A DNA stretch of 64,000 bases from Verticillium longisporum (Eukaryota > Ascomycota > Sordariomycetes > Glomerellales > Plectosphaerellaceae), in contig JAETXT010000004.1 in NCBI GenBank assembly GCA_019188255.1, forward strand, positions 3,782,001 through 3,846,000. The letters are read 5' to 3'. Position 1 is the first letter of the stretch, and every line of letters starts with the position of its first letter. Positions 11,780 to 21,407 of the stretch are shown here, piece after piece. The notes under the pieces were generated by a model. The model ran no database searches and was not told where the DNA came from. It worked only from the letters and a program-made list of their open reading frames with translations. The position numbers and the translations under genes are program-made.

Positions 11780-12377
11780 ACTGAATATGGTCTATAGACT
11801 CAAACAAGAGCCCATGTCATAACTGAGTGCTATTGTTCCACGTTGCTGACCCTTACTGATCAGAGAGGCCATCGTCTTTCTTGACGAAGGCATGATGGCC
11901 TGACTTACACATGACAAGTTCGTCCAATCGTCTCGTTACAGCCATATTGGGAAGGTGCGAAGAGTGTACGGAATGCTTCGATGAAACACCAGACCAAGTG
12001 CGGCTCCCCCTTCTACCCCTCCGAGTTGGTTGTGCGAGTCAGCTATCAAGTCCCATCCAGACATTCTCGTGGCAAAGGATCGCCATTTGAGCAACGCCTT
12101 CCGACATTCCCAGAAGCTTATCAATCAAACAGCCCCGAACCCCTCTCGGATCCGTAACGATCAGCCTGTTAGAATCGACACCGACCGAAGGCCGACGTTG
12201 CGGCATGGCGTGATGCTCCCGCATGTATCGCAATACGTCGATTGCGCCATCGGCCAACGACCCGCGCACCCCGGGATGTGGCCCTCAATAGCAGTATAAG
12301 TCAACTACGAATGCGTACGAATTGGCAATGTCTATACGGCTCGTTAACATAGAATACACCAGTGCGCCTCTTTCAAT
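11780..12377. other. Intergenic, promoter of SsuD-like gene
   Basis: 598 bases between two plus-strand genes. No repeat, RNA gene or coding sequence was recognised. The TATA-like and C/T-rich stretches just before 12378 are not distinctive. Confidence 0.5.
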
Positions 12378-13502
12378 ATGCCTACAGAGTTCATCAGTCT
12401 CACATTTCCAAATGGCTCTACGGAGCTCAACCCCATTCCGGGCGCCTGCATTGACCTGGACTACCTGATCCGGTACGCCCGAAGCCTGGACGACTATGAA
12501 TTCAACTACACCCTGGTGCCGTACGGCTCATTTTCGTATGACCCTTTCACCGTCGGCGCGACAATCGCGGCTGTGACGAAGAAGCTCAAGGTCATCATTG
12601 CCCTGCGGCCGAACACGTTGTACCCCACTGTCGCCGCCAAGGCCCTGGCCACGCTCGACCAGCTCAGCAGAGGTCGCGCCGTGGTGCACTTCATCGCCGG
12701 CGGCAGCGACGCTGATCAGGCTCGCGAGGGTGACTTTTTGAACAAGGAGCAGCGGTACGAGCGGTTAGAAGAGTACATCAAGATTCTGCGTCGCGCGTGG
12801 GCATCCTCGGAGCCCTTTGACTGGGACGGCAAATACTACCAGTTCAAAGACTTCAGCAACGGGGTGCGGCCGTTCAGCAACAACCACATTGACGTCTCGG
12901 TTGGCGGCTCCTCTGACGATGCGTACCGCATCGGAGGCGCGCTCGCCGACATTTTCGGCCTCTGGGGCGAGCCCCTCAAGGAGACGAAGGAGCAGATTGA
13001 CCGCATCTATGCCGAGGCCGAGAAGGCGGGCCGCACCGACCGCCCACGCATCTGGGTGACGTTCCGCCCCATCGTCGCCGAGACGGACGAGCTGGCCTGG
13101 GCCAAGGCGCACCGGACGCTAGACGCGCTCAACAAGAACAGCCCCAAGGGCACCGGCCTCAATGCGCCGGCCGCCGGCGCGCCCCAGAACGTGGGATCCC
13201 AGCGTCTCCTGGAGATTGCCAAGCGCGGTGACGTGCAGGATCGCGCCCTTTGGTATCCCACGGTGACAGCCACGAACGCGCGTGGCGCGTCAACGGCGCT
13301 GGTTGGTTCCTATCAGACCATTATCGACTCCCTTCTGGACTACGTCGACCTTGGCGCGGAGCTCATCTCCATCCGAGGGTACGACAACTACAACGACGCT
13401 GTCGATTATGGGTGGTACATCCTGCCAGGCGTGCGGGCTGTCCTGAAGCAGAGGGAACAAGGCACAAATGGTGAACAGGGCACGAATGGTGCTTCCAGCT
13501 GA
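12378..13502 (+). CDS. SsuD-like FMNH2-dependent alkanesulfonate monooxygenase
   Basis: Intronless, 374 aa. It belongs to the bacterial-luciferase fold and resembles SsuD, which uses FMNH2 and O2 to release sulfite and an aldehyde from alkanesulfonates. Visible family features are the N-terminal strand LDYLIRYARSLDDYEFNYTL, the barrel segment IIALRPNTLYPTVAAKALATL, the GRAVVHFIAGG loop, the helix RYERLEEYIKILRRAW followed by FDWDGKYYQFKDF, and the late GSYQTIIDSLLDY and GYDNYNDAVDYGW segments. Length matches bacterial SsuD (~380 aa). The C-terminus ends in a small Gly/Asn/Thr repeat not expected of the family. No flavin reductase (SsuE) lies next to it, so reduced flavin must come from elsewhere. 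Intronless structure plus a mainly bacterial family suggests ancient transfer from bacteria. Its place in sulfur scavenging is inferred. Confidence 0.85.
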   Translation: MPTEFISLTFPNGSTELNPIPGACIDLDYLIRYARSLDDYEFNYTLVPYGSFSYDPFTVGATIAAVTKKLKVIIALRPNTLYPTVAAKALATLDQLSRGRAVVHFIAGGSDADQAREGDFLNKEQRYERLEEYIKILRRAWASSEPFDWDGKYYQFKDFSNGVRPFSNNHIDVSVGGSSDDAYRIGGALADIFGLWGEPLKETKEQIDRIYAEAEKAGRTDRPRIWVTFRPIVAETDELAWAKAHRTLDALNKNSPKGTGLNAPAAGAPQNVGSQRLLEIAKRGDVQDRALWYPTVTATNARGASTALVGSYQTIIDSLLDYVDLGAELISIRGYDNYNDAVDYGWYILPGVRAVLKQREQGTNGEQGTNGASS

Positions 13503-14029
13503 TTCGCAGGAGCTTGACTGATTGTTCAACGCTGGCAGTCGCCACATTATCGACAACATAGCTGAAAGGCGGGTTGCAGGTGCTTTGGTCGTCGGACATT
13601 CGTGGGATATCTCGGCGAGTGCAGTGCGAAGGTAGAGAAGGTGTCGAATACAGTAAAATTGCATCTTGACATGTATGAATCATTGCATGGTGAAACGTCT
13701 ACAGTTGTTCGCTGTTGTTCTCTCTCAGAGTACCAATCTGTCCTGGCTTGGGTCAGAATGGGAGGTCAGCACTTTGGATGATCCTTTGAAAGTGTGTTCT
13801 GGCAAGGTCACTGTAATGTACTGTCGAAAACCGGGCTTTGAGACAGGTGTTTCGACTGCGCGGACAGTCCTTATTGTCCACGAGGAGCCGGTCTCAGGCT
13901 CATGGATGGCATGGATAACTGAATGGCGTGGATGGCTGGATAGCATGGAAAGCTGGGACAGTCCCGGCATGCTGGCCTCAGATGTCACTGTCGCAATGGG
14001 GGGTTCCTCGCTTATCATCTGCCCACCTT

Positions 14030-14142
14030 AAAAACAGTTGGTATTAGGTGGATAAGTGTTGTTGTATCTGGCTTAGTTTAGTCGCCAACGTGCCCCCAGG
14101 GCTACGTTTTATAGTGCCTGCTGACTAACTGCATCACAGGAG
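14030..14142 (+). repeat. Direct repeat, copy 1
   Basis: Begins aaaaacagttggtattagg and ends ctgcatcacaggag. It is identical over 113 bp to 14507-14619, and with two mismatches the match extends about 12 bp further (to ~14154). Copy spacing is 477 bp. Confidence 0.9.
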
Positions 14143-14506
14143 TCCCTTCCTTCATGTCACCCCCTCACAAGAGGACGCCCACGGCCATATCTTCATCTTC
14201 CTACGTCCAGACATCCATCCTCTTCTTCCATTCCTCAGAGAATTATCTCTCTTTACGACCAAGGCAAGGACTAACGGTAATATAAGCGGGTCGGGGTACT
14301 CTTCAGTCGTAGGTGATTATCGGTAATGTACGTTGAGTAGGCGGGATGGTAGTATAGTATCCGTAGGTAGGTTGAATAGCTTTAGGGTCTTTTCTTCATG
14401 CTTAGTACGGTAGAGCTCGATGCTTGAGTCAGAAAATAGGGACTTCTAGAGATGCAGGAACTAGGTCGGTACTAGCGTTGATTATCGAGACCCTGCTGCT
14501 ATCGCC

Positions 14507-14619
14507 AAAAACAGTTGGTATTAGGTGGATAAGTGTTGTTGTATCTGGCTTAGTTTAGTCGCCAACGTGCCCCCAGGGCTACGTTTTATAGTGCCTGCTG
14601 ACTAACTGCATCACAGGAG
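14507..14619 (+). repeat. Direct repeat, copy 2, upstream of the Rab gene
   Basis: Second copy of the 113-bp unit. It ends about 390 bp before the Rab start codon and so lies within its presumed promoter. No open frame spans it. Confidence 0.9.
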
Positions 14620-15007
14620 ATCCTTCCTTCAACCTTGCGTCACGGATAAGGACGGGCCAGAATGGAGAGGGCCCCACACGCACCGCGAGCACAGCTCTTT
14701 GGACACGGACTTCCAGCTCTACAAGGCTCCGACTACACAGCACTTTAGCTCGTGACAAGAGCTTCCATCATCACCTGCACGGCACATCGACAACCCTCCT
14801 GATCGGCCCATCCCACCCCATATAGCGCCTGGCCATCCATCGCTCCTCTTCTTCTCTGACACTCAAAGCACAAGATCCATTCGAGCGTCTCAATCGCACC
14901 CTTCGACCCCCATCACCACTCGCCATCGCTGCCACGTGCTCTCGACAGACGATCACCTTACGATCACCACCACTTCATCCTCCCTCACCATACAATCCCT
15001 CCCCATC

Positions 15008-15847
15008 ATGTCCTCACCACCTTGGGACTACATCGCCAAGCTCGTCTGCATTGGCGACTCGGGGTGTGGCAAGTCCAGTCTAACAATTCGCCTCTGCGAG
15101 GGCCGCTTCTCCCCGCATCACGACGTGACCATCGGCGTCGAGTTCGGCTCACGCATCGTCCCCGTTGGGCCCCCTCACTCCCTGCCACCGCCACCACCAG
15201 CCGCCATCCCGACAACCGACGACGACGCCGCAGATTCCTCCTCCTCAACACCCCCAGCCAACGCACCGACAAAACCAGAAGGCCTGCCCGAACCCCGCCG
15301 GGCGCCCCCGCCCCCCTCCGCCGCCGACGCCCCGCCCCCGCAGAAACACATGAAGCTGTCCCTCTGGGACACGGCCGGCCAGGGGACGAACAAACTGTTG
15401 TCGCGGACCTACATCCGCGGCGCCTCGGGCGCCCTCCTCGTCTTTGACCTCTCGCGCCGCCAGACATTCGAGCACGTCACCGACTGGCTCAACGACCTGC
15501 GCCAGATTGCCGAGCCCGACATTGTCGTCATACTCGTCGGCAACAAGGCCGACCTCGCCGCGACGGGAGACGGTAGCAGCGGCACCGACAAGCGCGAGGT
15601 GTCGCGGGCCGAGGCCGAGGCGTGGGCGCGCAAGAACGGCGTGCTCGAGTACGTCGAGACGAGCGCCAAGAGCGGCGAGGGCGTTGAGAAGGCTTTCATG
15701 CGGGTCGCCGAGCGCATCTTCCTGAACATTCAGGCCGGCAAGTATGATTTGAACGATCGCCGGTCGGGCGTCAAGGGGCAGACGGCGGGCGGGAACAAGC
15801 AGATCCGGCTGGGCGATGCGGCCAAGGCTGGCGGCGGGTGCTGTTAG
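15008..15847 (+). CDS. Rab-family small GTPase with proline-rich insertion (Rab4/Rab2-like)
   Basis: Intronless, 279 aa, against ~210 for ordinary Rabs. G1 is GDSGCGKS (16-23), the switch I segment is TIGVEFGSR (41-49, the form seen in Rab2/4/14), G3 is WDTAGQ (120-125), G4 is NKAD, G5 is TSAKS, and the double-cysteine GGGCC end is the geranylgeranylation signal that anchors it to endomembranes. Two oddities stand out. About 60 residues rich in Pro, Ala, Ser and Asp (about 52-113) sit between switch I and G3, in the interswitch. The residue after AGQ is Gly rather than the usual Glu, with switch II reading GTNKLLSRTY. The insert has no stop and no convincing splice signals, so it seems to be coded. 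The start is the ATG at 15008; an in-frame ATG-less upstream extension exists but is not Rab-like. Confidence 0.85.
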   Translation: MSSPPWDYIAKLVCIGDSGCGKSSLTIRLCEGRFSPHHDVTIGVEFGSRIVPVGPPHSLPPPPPAAIPTTDDDAADSSSSTPPANAPTKPEGLPEPRRAPPPPSAADAPPPQKHMKLSLWDTAGQGTNKLLSRTYIRGASGALLVFDLSRRQTFEHVTDWLNDLRQIAEPDIVVILVGNKADLAATGDGSSGTDKREVSRAEAEAWARKNGVLEYVETSAKSGEGVEKAFMRVAERIFLNIQAGKYDLNDRRSGVKGQTAGGNKQIRLGDAAKAGGGCC

Positions 15848-16306
15848 AGAGAAAATGCTGCGAGCGAGAGCGGCTGCTGAATTTCGATGTCTTGTCTGTA
15901 TTCGACGAAATACCCGACGTCGATTTGTTAGTTGATTGCCATTGGTGTTCCCACTGTGTCGCCTGCAAAGGCTTGTAACATTACTCTTCGTCATAGCGAT
16001 CATCAATTCAATCGAGTACAATCTTGGAGACTCAAGTCAGAAGAAAAAAGAAAAACGGTTCTCATCTTGCATTAAAGTAGCTTTGAGTTTGCTGTATTTT
16101 CCCTCCCACTGTACGATTTGCCCAAAGCGCAGGAAACTCCCCATGCCCCAAGTGCCTCCTTCCGGCCTTGTCCTAACAAGTTGTTGAAGAGGTGGATGAA
16201 AAAAAGTCATCATTCATCCGTAGCTATGGTGCCATTCTTCTCGGGACTCTTATTGTCCCGTCAGTATCGTATCACGGCCATGTGATATGAATCACAATGT
16301 GAGACT
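15848..16306. other. Convergent 3' intergenic region
   Basis: 459 bases between the stops of the Rab (+) and PMT2 (-) genes. No coding sequence or repeat was recognised. An AT-rich patch with an aataaa-like stretch is not distinctive enough to call a polyadenylation site. Confidence 0.5.
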
Positions 16307-18667
16307 TTAGACGATGGGGTCCGAGATCCTCCACTTGTCAGACCACCTCAGGTAGCTGAACTGCTTGTTCGATCCAACCATGCCGAAGCAGATGGGGATG
16401 AAGTTGATGTACAAGCCAATGATGACAAGGTAAAGAACTCCGTAAATGGCGTACTGGATTGTCTTGTTCTTGTTGCGCAGGAACCAGTCGGCAAGGAAGC
16501 CGAACGTCAGAATGGCAAAGTACAGCGCAGGGTAGTAGTGGTGGACGTAGGTCACGCGGGCCATGGCCACGAATGGCAGGTAGTGGAGAACCCAACCGAT
16601 GACCGGGTACACACCGGCGTAGTGAATCTGGTCCACCTCCTTGTAGTTGAGGTCGCCAAAGCCACGCTGCCAGCGGAGGACGTACCAGGCGATGACGAGA
16701 CCAAAGACGCCAAGGCCCAGGGTGGTGCCCCAGTAGACGAAGGGGTTACCAAGGAGGAAGTACTTGACAACAGAGTCGTCCCAGCTGCACATCCTCAGTC
16801 CGACGTCAAGGATGGGCCACTGCCACCAGTGCGAGGCAAGGTCGTCCTGCTTATCAGGGTCGGGAACGAGGGCATTGTTGGAGGTCATCATGGCGACATT
16901 CAGATGGAAAAAGTCATGGATGAAGGGAGACTTGTAGACACCAGGGTCGCTCTTGGGGACTGCGAGCTGGTCAGCTTGACTTCACGCGCATGGCAGGAGG
17001 ACGGTGCACTTACGCTTGTCGTTCCAGTGGGCTTCGACGTTCCAGTGAGTGTACGTGTCACGGGGGTTGTTCGTCTTAGTACAAGTCACCTCGATCTGTT
17101 TGAAGCCCCATTGAGGGAGATTCTTGTTGCCGGCGCGAAGGTAGCAGCCGAGCACAGGGTGCTTGAGGCGGAACGCTGTCGTCAGGGTTCGAACCCTGCT
17201 GCGGTCGCGAGAGGCAGCATCACGGACAACCTCGATCTTCCAGTGATCCTTGGCGTCTCCAACAGTCAGGTTGCCGTAGCAGGAAACTTCCTTGTCGGAT
17301 TTGGTCATAGGGGCGGCAATCTCGTGCGAGTGTAGGTTGCGACCAGTCTGGGCGTGGATGAGACGGATGGTGGTGCCGTCAGCAATGTAGAGAGGCTCAG
17401 CCACGGCATCGTAGGGCTCTTCATCGCGGTTGGGGTAGAAGAACCAGTCGTTGTTGGTGTCCTTGTGGTGGTAGCAAGTAACCTGCTGCTGGTTCGAGCC
17501 TTCGGGGTAGGTCTGGACGTGGGAGTGGAGTAGACCGCCACCATAGCCCATGTTCTTGATAGTCGCACGAGATCCGTAAGCAATCTCAAGAGGGCTGTCC
17601 TTTCCAACCTGGGTACCCTTCAGGTTGGCCTGGAACAAGGAGCTCATCTGGGCATCGCCGGGGCCGGAGTGGTCGAGGATGGCGAAGTGGGCGGCGAAGG
17701 AGAGCATGTAGACCAGCAGGGGGATGACTATGAGACCAACGACACGGCTGATAACGTGAGCACCAAGGGTCGTGACAGGCATCTTGGTATCGCCAAACTT
17801 GTTCCAGAGGTCCTCGATGGTGTAGAGACCAACGAGAGAGGTGACGAAGAGACCGACGAGCTTGACACTGCAGACGCAGCCGATGCTGAGACCAGTGAGG
17901 AACAGCCAGAGGAACCACTCGGGCTCAAAGCTGTTGTGACGCTGGTTGTGGAATTTGCTCCAGCAGAAGACGGTGAGCACGGTGCCGCAAAGTAGCATCG
18001 AGTCGAGCAGAATGAAGCGGCTGATGGTGGTGTACGAGTTCTCGCACAGAACCATGAGGGTGACGAGCCAGACAGCAGGGCGACGCAGCTTCAGCTCGCG
18101 GGCAGTGTAGTAGGCCAGAGGAATACAGAGAATACCGAAGAAGGCGTTGAAGGCGCGCATGAAGGTGTAGTCGACATCGGCGGGGTACTTCTCGCCAGAC
18201 TTGAACTCGAAGGAGCCGTTGTAGCCAGCAAGAACGCCAGAGAGACCGACGAGCATCTTGCCCAGAGGCGGGTGGACATCGAAGTAGTATTCATGCTTGA
18301 TGTAGTGGCTGCCGAATTTGCCGAAATGCGCTTCGTCCCAGGTCACGATGTTGCTGAGACCAATCTTGTAAAGACGGGTGAAGATAGCCACAGCCGTGAA
18401 GAGGAGGGGCGCGAGGATAAATTCCCACTCGTCGAGGAAGTCGAGGGCGGTGGGTTGCTGGAGACCATACGTCAGCAGATGCACAAGACACAAGCGGAGC
18501 AGGCGTGGTATTCATCATCAATCACATACCTTTTAGGCAAGCTGCTTCTTGTTGTCCACCCCGGGCTTGGCCGTCACAGGGACGGACTGACCGGCGGCGA
18601 TGGGACGCCTCCTGACGCCATCGCCGACGTCAGCGCCAGAGGCGACGACGGGCTTACTGGAAGCCAT
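16307..18667 (-). CDS. PMT2: Protein O-mannosyltransferase 2 (PMT2), in-frame TAA in exon 1
   Basis: ER integral membrane enzyme that transfers mannose from dolichyl-phosphate-mannose to Ser/Thr of secretory proteins. Exons: 18667-18530, 18457-17014, 16959-16307, coding 744 positions (yeast Pmt2 is 759). The catalytic loop TWDEAHFGKFGSHY with the essential Asp-Glu pair is intact. It is followed by a multi-spanning region, three MIR repeats (from about 17590 down to 17040, including LLHSHVQTYPEGS and LHSHEIAAP), and the C-terminal four-membrane-span module in exon 3. The PMT2 subfamily is indicated by YYFDVHPPLGKML and the exon 3 ends. Exon 1 (MASSKPVVASG...) joins in phase at the gtatgt donor, but the TAA at 18535-18533 lies two codons before the junction. 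Everything else is open, so a single substitution or sequence error is the likely cause. Pmt2 is important for viability in many fungi, which argues against a true loss. Confidence 0.85.
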
Positions 18668-19423
18668 GTTGAGACGGTCTGAGATGTCGTATGAGTATCT
18701 CGACGAACAAGTCGAAACACAGCAGAGTATCGACACCGGCTAGGGGACGAAGCGGATGGAGAGTGGCGCGGTCGGCGAAGGCGCTGGTGGAAAGGGGGGA
18801 GAGCTCGTAGCTCTTCGGCTCGAATTGAGGATGTGAATGATCGGACGAGTCAGGAACTCAAGGACAAAAGGGACCAACAAAAGGCTCAAGGAGAAGTTGC
18901 CGGAGCAGCTGACGACGATGAATCAGCAGCAATTGAGGCCCTTCCTGATGAGAAGAGGCCGGTCCAACAGAAAAAGACTACTGAGAAGAAGAGGAGTAGA
19001 GCGGCAAGCATTCGACGACACGAAGCTGGGCCAACGTGGGAAGTTTTTGTCGAGTGCGGAAGCGTTCGTTCCCCTTGTGCCTGTTGCGCGTCGAGACAGT
19101 GTATATATAGATGGCCAGGACTGTACAACTCAACCGAACTCCCACATGTTTGCACAGTCTCAAGATACCGCGCCGCATATTGACACTGTCTTTACGAGGC
19201 GACCCCACCCTTACCCATCATTGAGCCATTGAGCTGTGCCGGGAGCCCCTGAATCCCCTATCGACCTCCCTTCCCACTCCACAGCCCATTTCGAGCTGAT
19301 TCGATGCCCCACGAGCAAAAACCATCCTATAAAAGGCCAGGTTGGCATTATTCAATTTTCCTTCTTTAGCGATGTTCTGTGCAGAGGGAGAAACGAAAGG
19401 CAAAGGCCGAAGCAAACTGTCTA
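18668..19423. other. PMT2 promoter / flank of transposon
   Basis: About 750 bases between the PMT2 start and the transposon. It contains purine-rich tracts and no recognised gene. Composition is normal up to about 19420 and then drops sharply to AT-rich. Confidence 0.5.
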
Positions 19424-19432
19424 TCTAATGAA
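19424..19432 (+). repeat. Left target-site duplication (9 bp)
   Basis: tctaatgaa directly abuts the left inverted repeat, and the same nine bases follow the right end at 21399-21407. Confidence 0.75.
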
Positions 19433-19580
19433 GAGGACGACTATTTGCTCAGCCCTTATTAGATATTTGCTCTGCCTAATAGGGGTAAAGCTATAATAGA
19501 TAAGGGAAAAGCTATAAATATAGCTCTACTACTAAAATTAGCTATAATAACGATATACCTATCCTTTTCTCTTATATACT
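19433..19580 (+). repeat. Left terminal inverted repeat (148 bp)
   Basis: Starts gaggacgactatttgctcag and ends cttatatact. The reverse complement of 21251-21398 matches it with about ten differences, all transitions in my alignment. Confidence 0.85.
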
Positions 19581-19777
19581 TAAGTCTCTTAATAAATTCA
19601 GAGCTAAAGACTAGCTATAACTAGCTAATAGACTAGTATAGAGCTAGTTAATAGTCCCTAAAGCTCTATAATTACTTTATCTATTTACTAAATTATTAAT
19701 ACCCTTAAATATAATAATAGTACTAAATATATTTATTTTAAGCCCTTTAAATATTATAAATATTAAACTAATATTAG

Positions 19778-20045
19778 GGAATTGCCTGGGACGGTGATCA
19801 CTGTATAGGATTCACCGATATAGTGATCACCGGGGCTAGGATTCACAGCTCCTAGGAGCACGTGATTCACAGCTTACGTGATCGGTGAATTAGATAGGTA
19901 TATCTGATTTACGTAGGTAGCGGTGATTCAGAGAGATAGTATCAACAATCATCACAAGTCTTATATCACTAACCCTACCTATTCAGAGCTCTCAGGCACA
20001 GCCAAAGTAATGAATCGGGGTTCATATAAGTAGTGAAGCCCTCTC
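19778..20045. other. GC-normal island nested inside the AT-rich transposon
   Basis: About 268 bp of balanced composition with sharp edges inside an AT-rich block. It has a perfect 11-bp inverted pair, cggtgatcact (19792-19802) and agtgatcaccg (19822-19832), and repeated gattcac/gtgatc motifs in both orientations. It has no open frame. It is probably a short insertion that arrived after the RIP events or was too short to be targeted. I found no clear target duplication at its edges. Confidence 0.55.
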
Positions 20046-20764
20046 AATAATAAATATATTATTTTATTATTAAATAAAGCCTCTACAATACCTCCTTTAC
20101 TAATAAACTTATTGGCTATTACTAAGGCTATTATCGAGGGTCCTATCGTCTCCTTTACTATAGAGATATATAAAGAGCTATTTAAGACTATTTACGATTA
20201 TTATACTTATTATAGATATAGATTAATTATAGAATAGATTTAATAGAAGATTAATAGAATTAGGAATAGCCTAATAATATAGATAAAGCTCTTCTATAAT
20301 TAGGGGAAGGCTAGATCCTTTATATTAAAGGGTCTCTAGTAGAAGCCCTCCTTTAAAATTAATTACCTATAGCGAGGAACCCTTAAATAGAAGGTAGATA
20401 GCTAATAGAGATATATCCCTATCTTATTAGATAACTATTATAATTATTTTACTATTAAAGAGGGAGGACTTAGGGTATTATTTACGATTTAGAGGGCTTC
20501 TTATAATCTTAATATTATAAGTTATATTAATATATTTATATTAATATATATAATAAGTAAATAGGCTAGATAAGTAAGTAGGCTACCTAATTATGAAATT
20601 ATAACTATCTATCTTCTAATGCATTATTCTTAACGACCTAATATACTATTTAGTTCTAATGAAGGTTAATTATTACTTACTCTCTAAGCTATTAAGTAAG
20701 ACCTATAACTTAGTATTCGGAGCGCTATATAGATTTATAGTATCTCTAGAATTAGCCTTAATCG

Positions 20765-21215
20765 CTACTTAAAGGGTATTCCGTCCTAAGGCGATACTAT
20801 ATCTAAATCGAAGAAATTAACCGAGCTAGAGGAATTAACGATTATCTAATATATACTCGAGCTAGATTCCCGATTATTTCCTCCTCAGCTTTATAAGATA
20901 GAAGATATAGCTAATTAATTACTTACTAACCGTAATATATTACCTATTAAGAAGCGCTAAGCCTCTAACTTTATTAAACGATAATTAGAGCTTAAGATAG
21001 ATTTCTTTCGGAAATACGATTATTAAAGAGCTTTATATAAAGATCTTAATACGATAAATATATAATTTACGCTTATTTATAATATAATTATAAAATATAG
21101 TATTATAGAATCTAATATCTATAACTTCGATAAAATAGAATTTATAATAAGTATTATCTTAATAGGAATAGTTATTATAAGCGCTAAAAAACGTTCTAAT
21201 ATAAAGCTATTATAT
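20765..21215 (+). pseudogene. Relic of pogo/Fot-type transposase
   Basis: A plus-strand reading frame with several internal stops keeps the family order: a helix-turn-helix part (KLTELEEL, then FPPQLYKIEDIAN), an ASNFIKR-like stretch, RKYDY, and then IYNFDK in place of the IYNFDE of the DDE nuclease core. The segment after the first catalytic Asp decays and stops near the right inverted repeat, so the gene is truncated as well as mutated. Stops fall where TAA/TAG could come from CAA/CAG, as RIP would cause. Confidence 0.6.
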
Positions 21216-21250
21216 AATTTACTTACGTTACTATTCTATTAAGTAACTCG

Positions 21251-21398
21251 AGTATATAAGAGAAAAGGATAGGTATATTATTACTATAGTTAATTTTAGT
21301 AATAGAGCTATATTTATAGCTTTTCCCTTATCTATTATAGCTTTACCCCTATTAGGTAGAGCAAATATCTAATAAGGGCTAAGTAAATAGTCGTCCTC
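21251..21398 (-). repeat. Right terminal inverted repeat (148 bp)
   Basis: Reverse complement of 19433-19580. This copy has more A/T at the differing sites, which suggests it was mutated more heavily. Confidence 0.85.
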
Positions 21399-21407
21399 TC
21401 TAATGAA
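21399..21407 (+). repeat. Right target-site duplication (9 bp)
   Basis: tctaatgaa directly follows the right inverted repeat and is identical to 19424-19432. Confidence 0.75.

Larger units (their letters stand above)
13503..15007. other. Intergenic region with a 113-bp direct repeat
   Basis: 1.5 kb between the monooxygenase and the Rab gene. It contains two nearly perfect copies of a 113-bp sequence, annotated separately, and the C/T-rich Rab promoter (about 14780-15000). Short open frames here, for example 13666-14031, show no domain. Confidence 0.6.
19433..21398. mobile_element. RIP-degraded DNA transposon, 1,966 bp
   Basis: AT-rich island bounded by 148-bp inverted repeats (19433-19580 and 21251-21398) and a 9-bp target duplication. 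The differences between the two termini that I read are transitions (G/A and C/T), as expected after repeat-induced point mutation, and the interior is dominated by TA dinucleotides. Long termini and a 9-bp duplication point to a Mutator-like element. A transposase relic inside resembles the pogo/Fot (Tc1-mariner) type, which normally duplicates TA, so the island may be a composite of two elements. No intact open frame survives. Confidence 0.8.

Noticed and set aside
14030..14619. Small retrotransposon with LTRs
   Set aside because: A TG..CA pair can be found, but the homology extends beyond it on both sides and no target duplication or primer site is visible; kept as a plain direct repeat.
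15245..16021. 258-aa open frame antisense to the Rab gene
   Set aside because: Shadow of the Rab codons, including its proline-rich insert read backwards.
17195..17225. tRNA-like hairpin around gggttcgaaccc
   Set aside because: It lies inside the PMT2 coding exon, the loop is six bases, and no other tRNA arm is present.
19424..21407. TA target duplication for a plain pogo element
   Set aside because: Terminal sequences do not align if the ends are set at a TA; the 9-bp duplication fits exactly next to matching ends.
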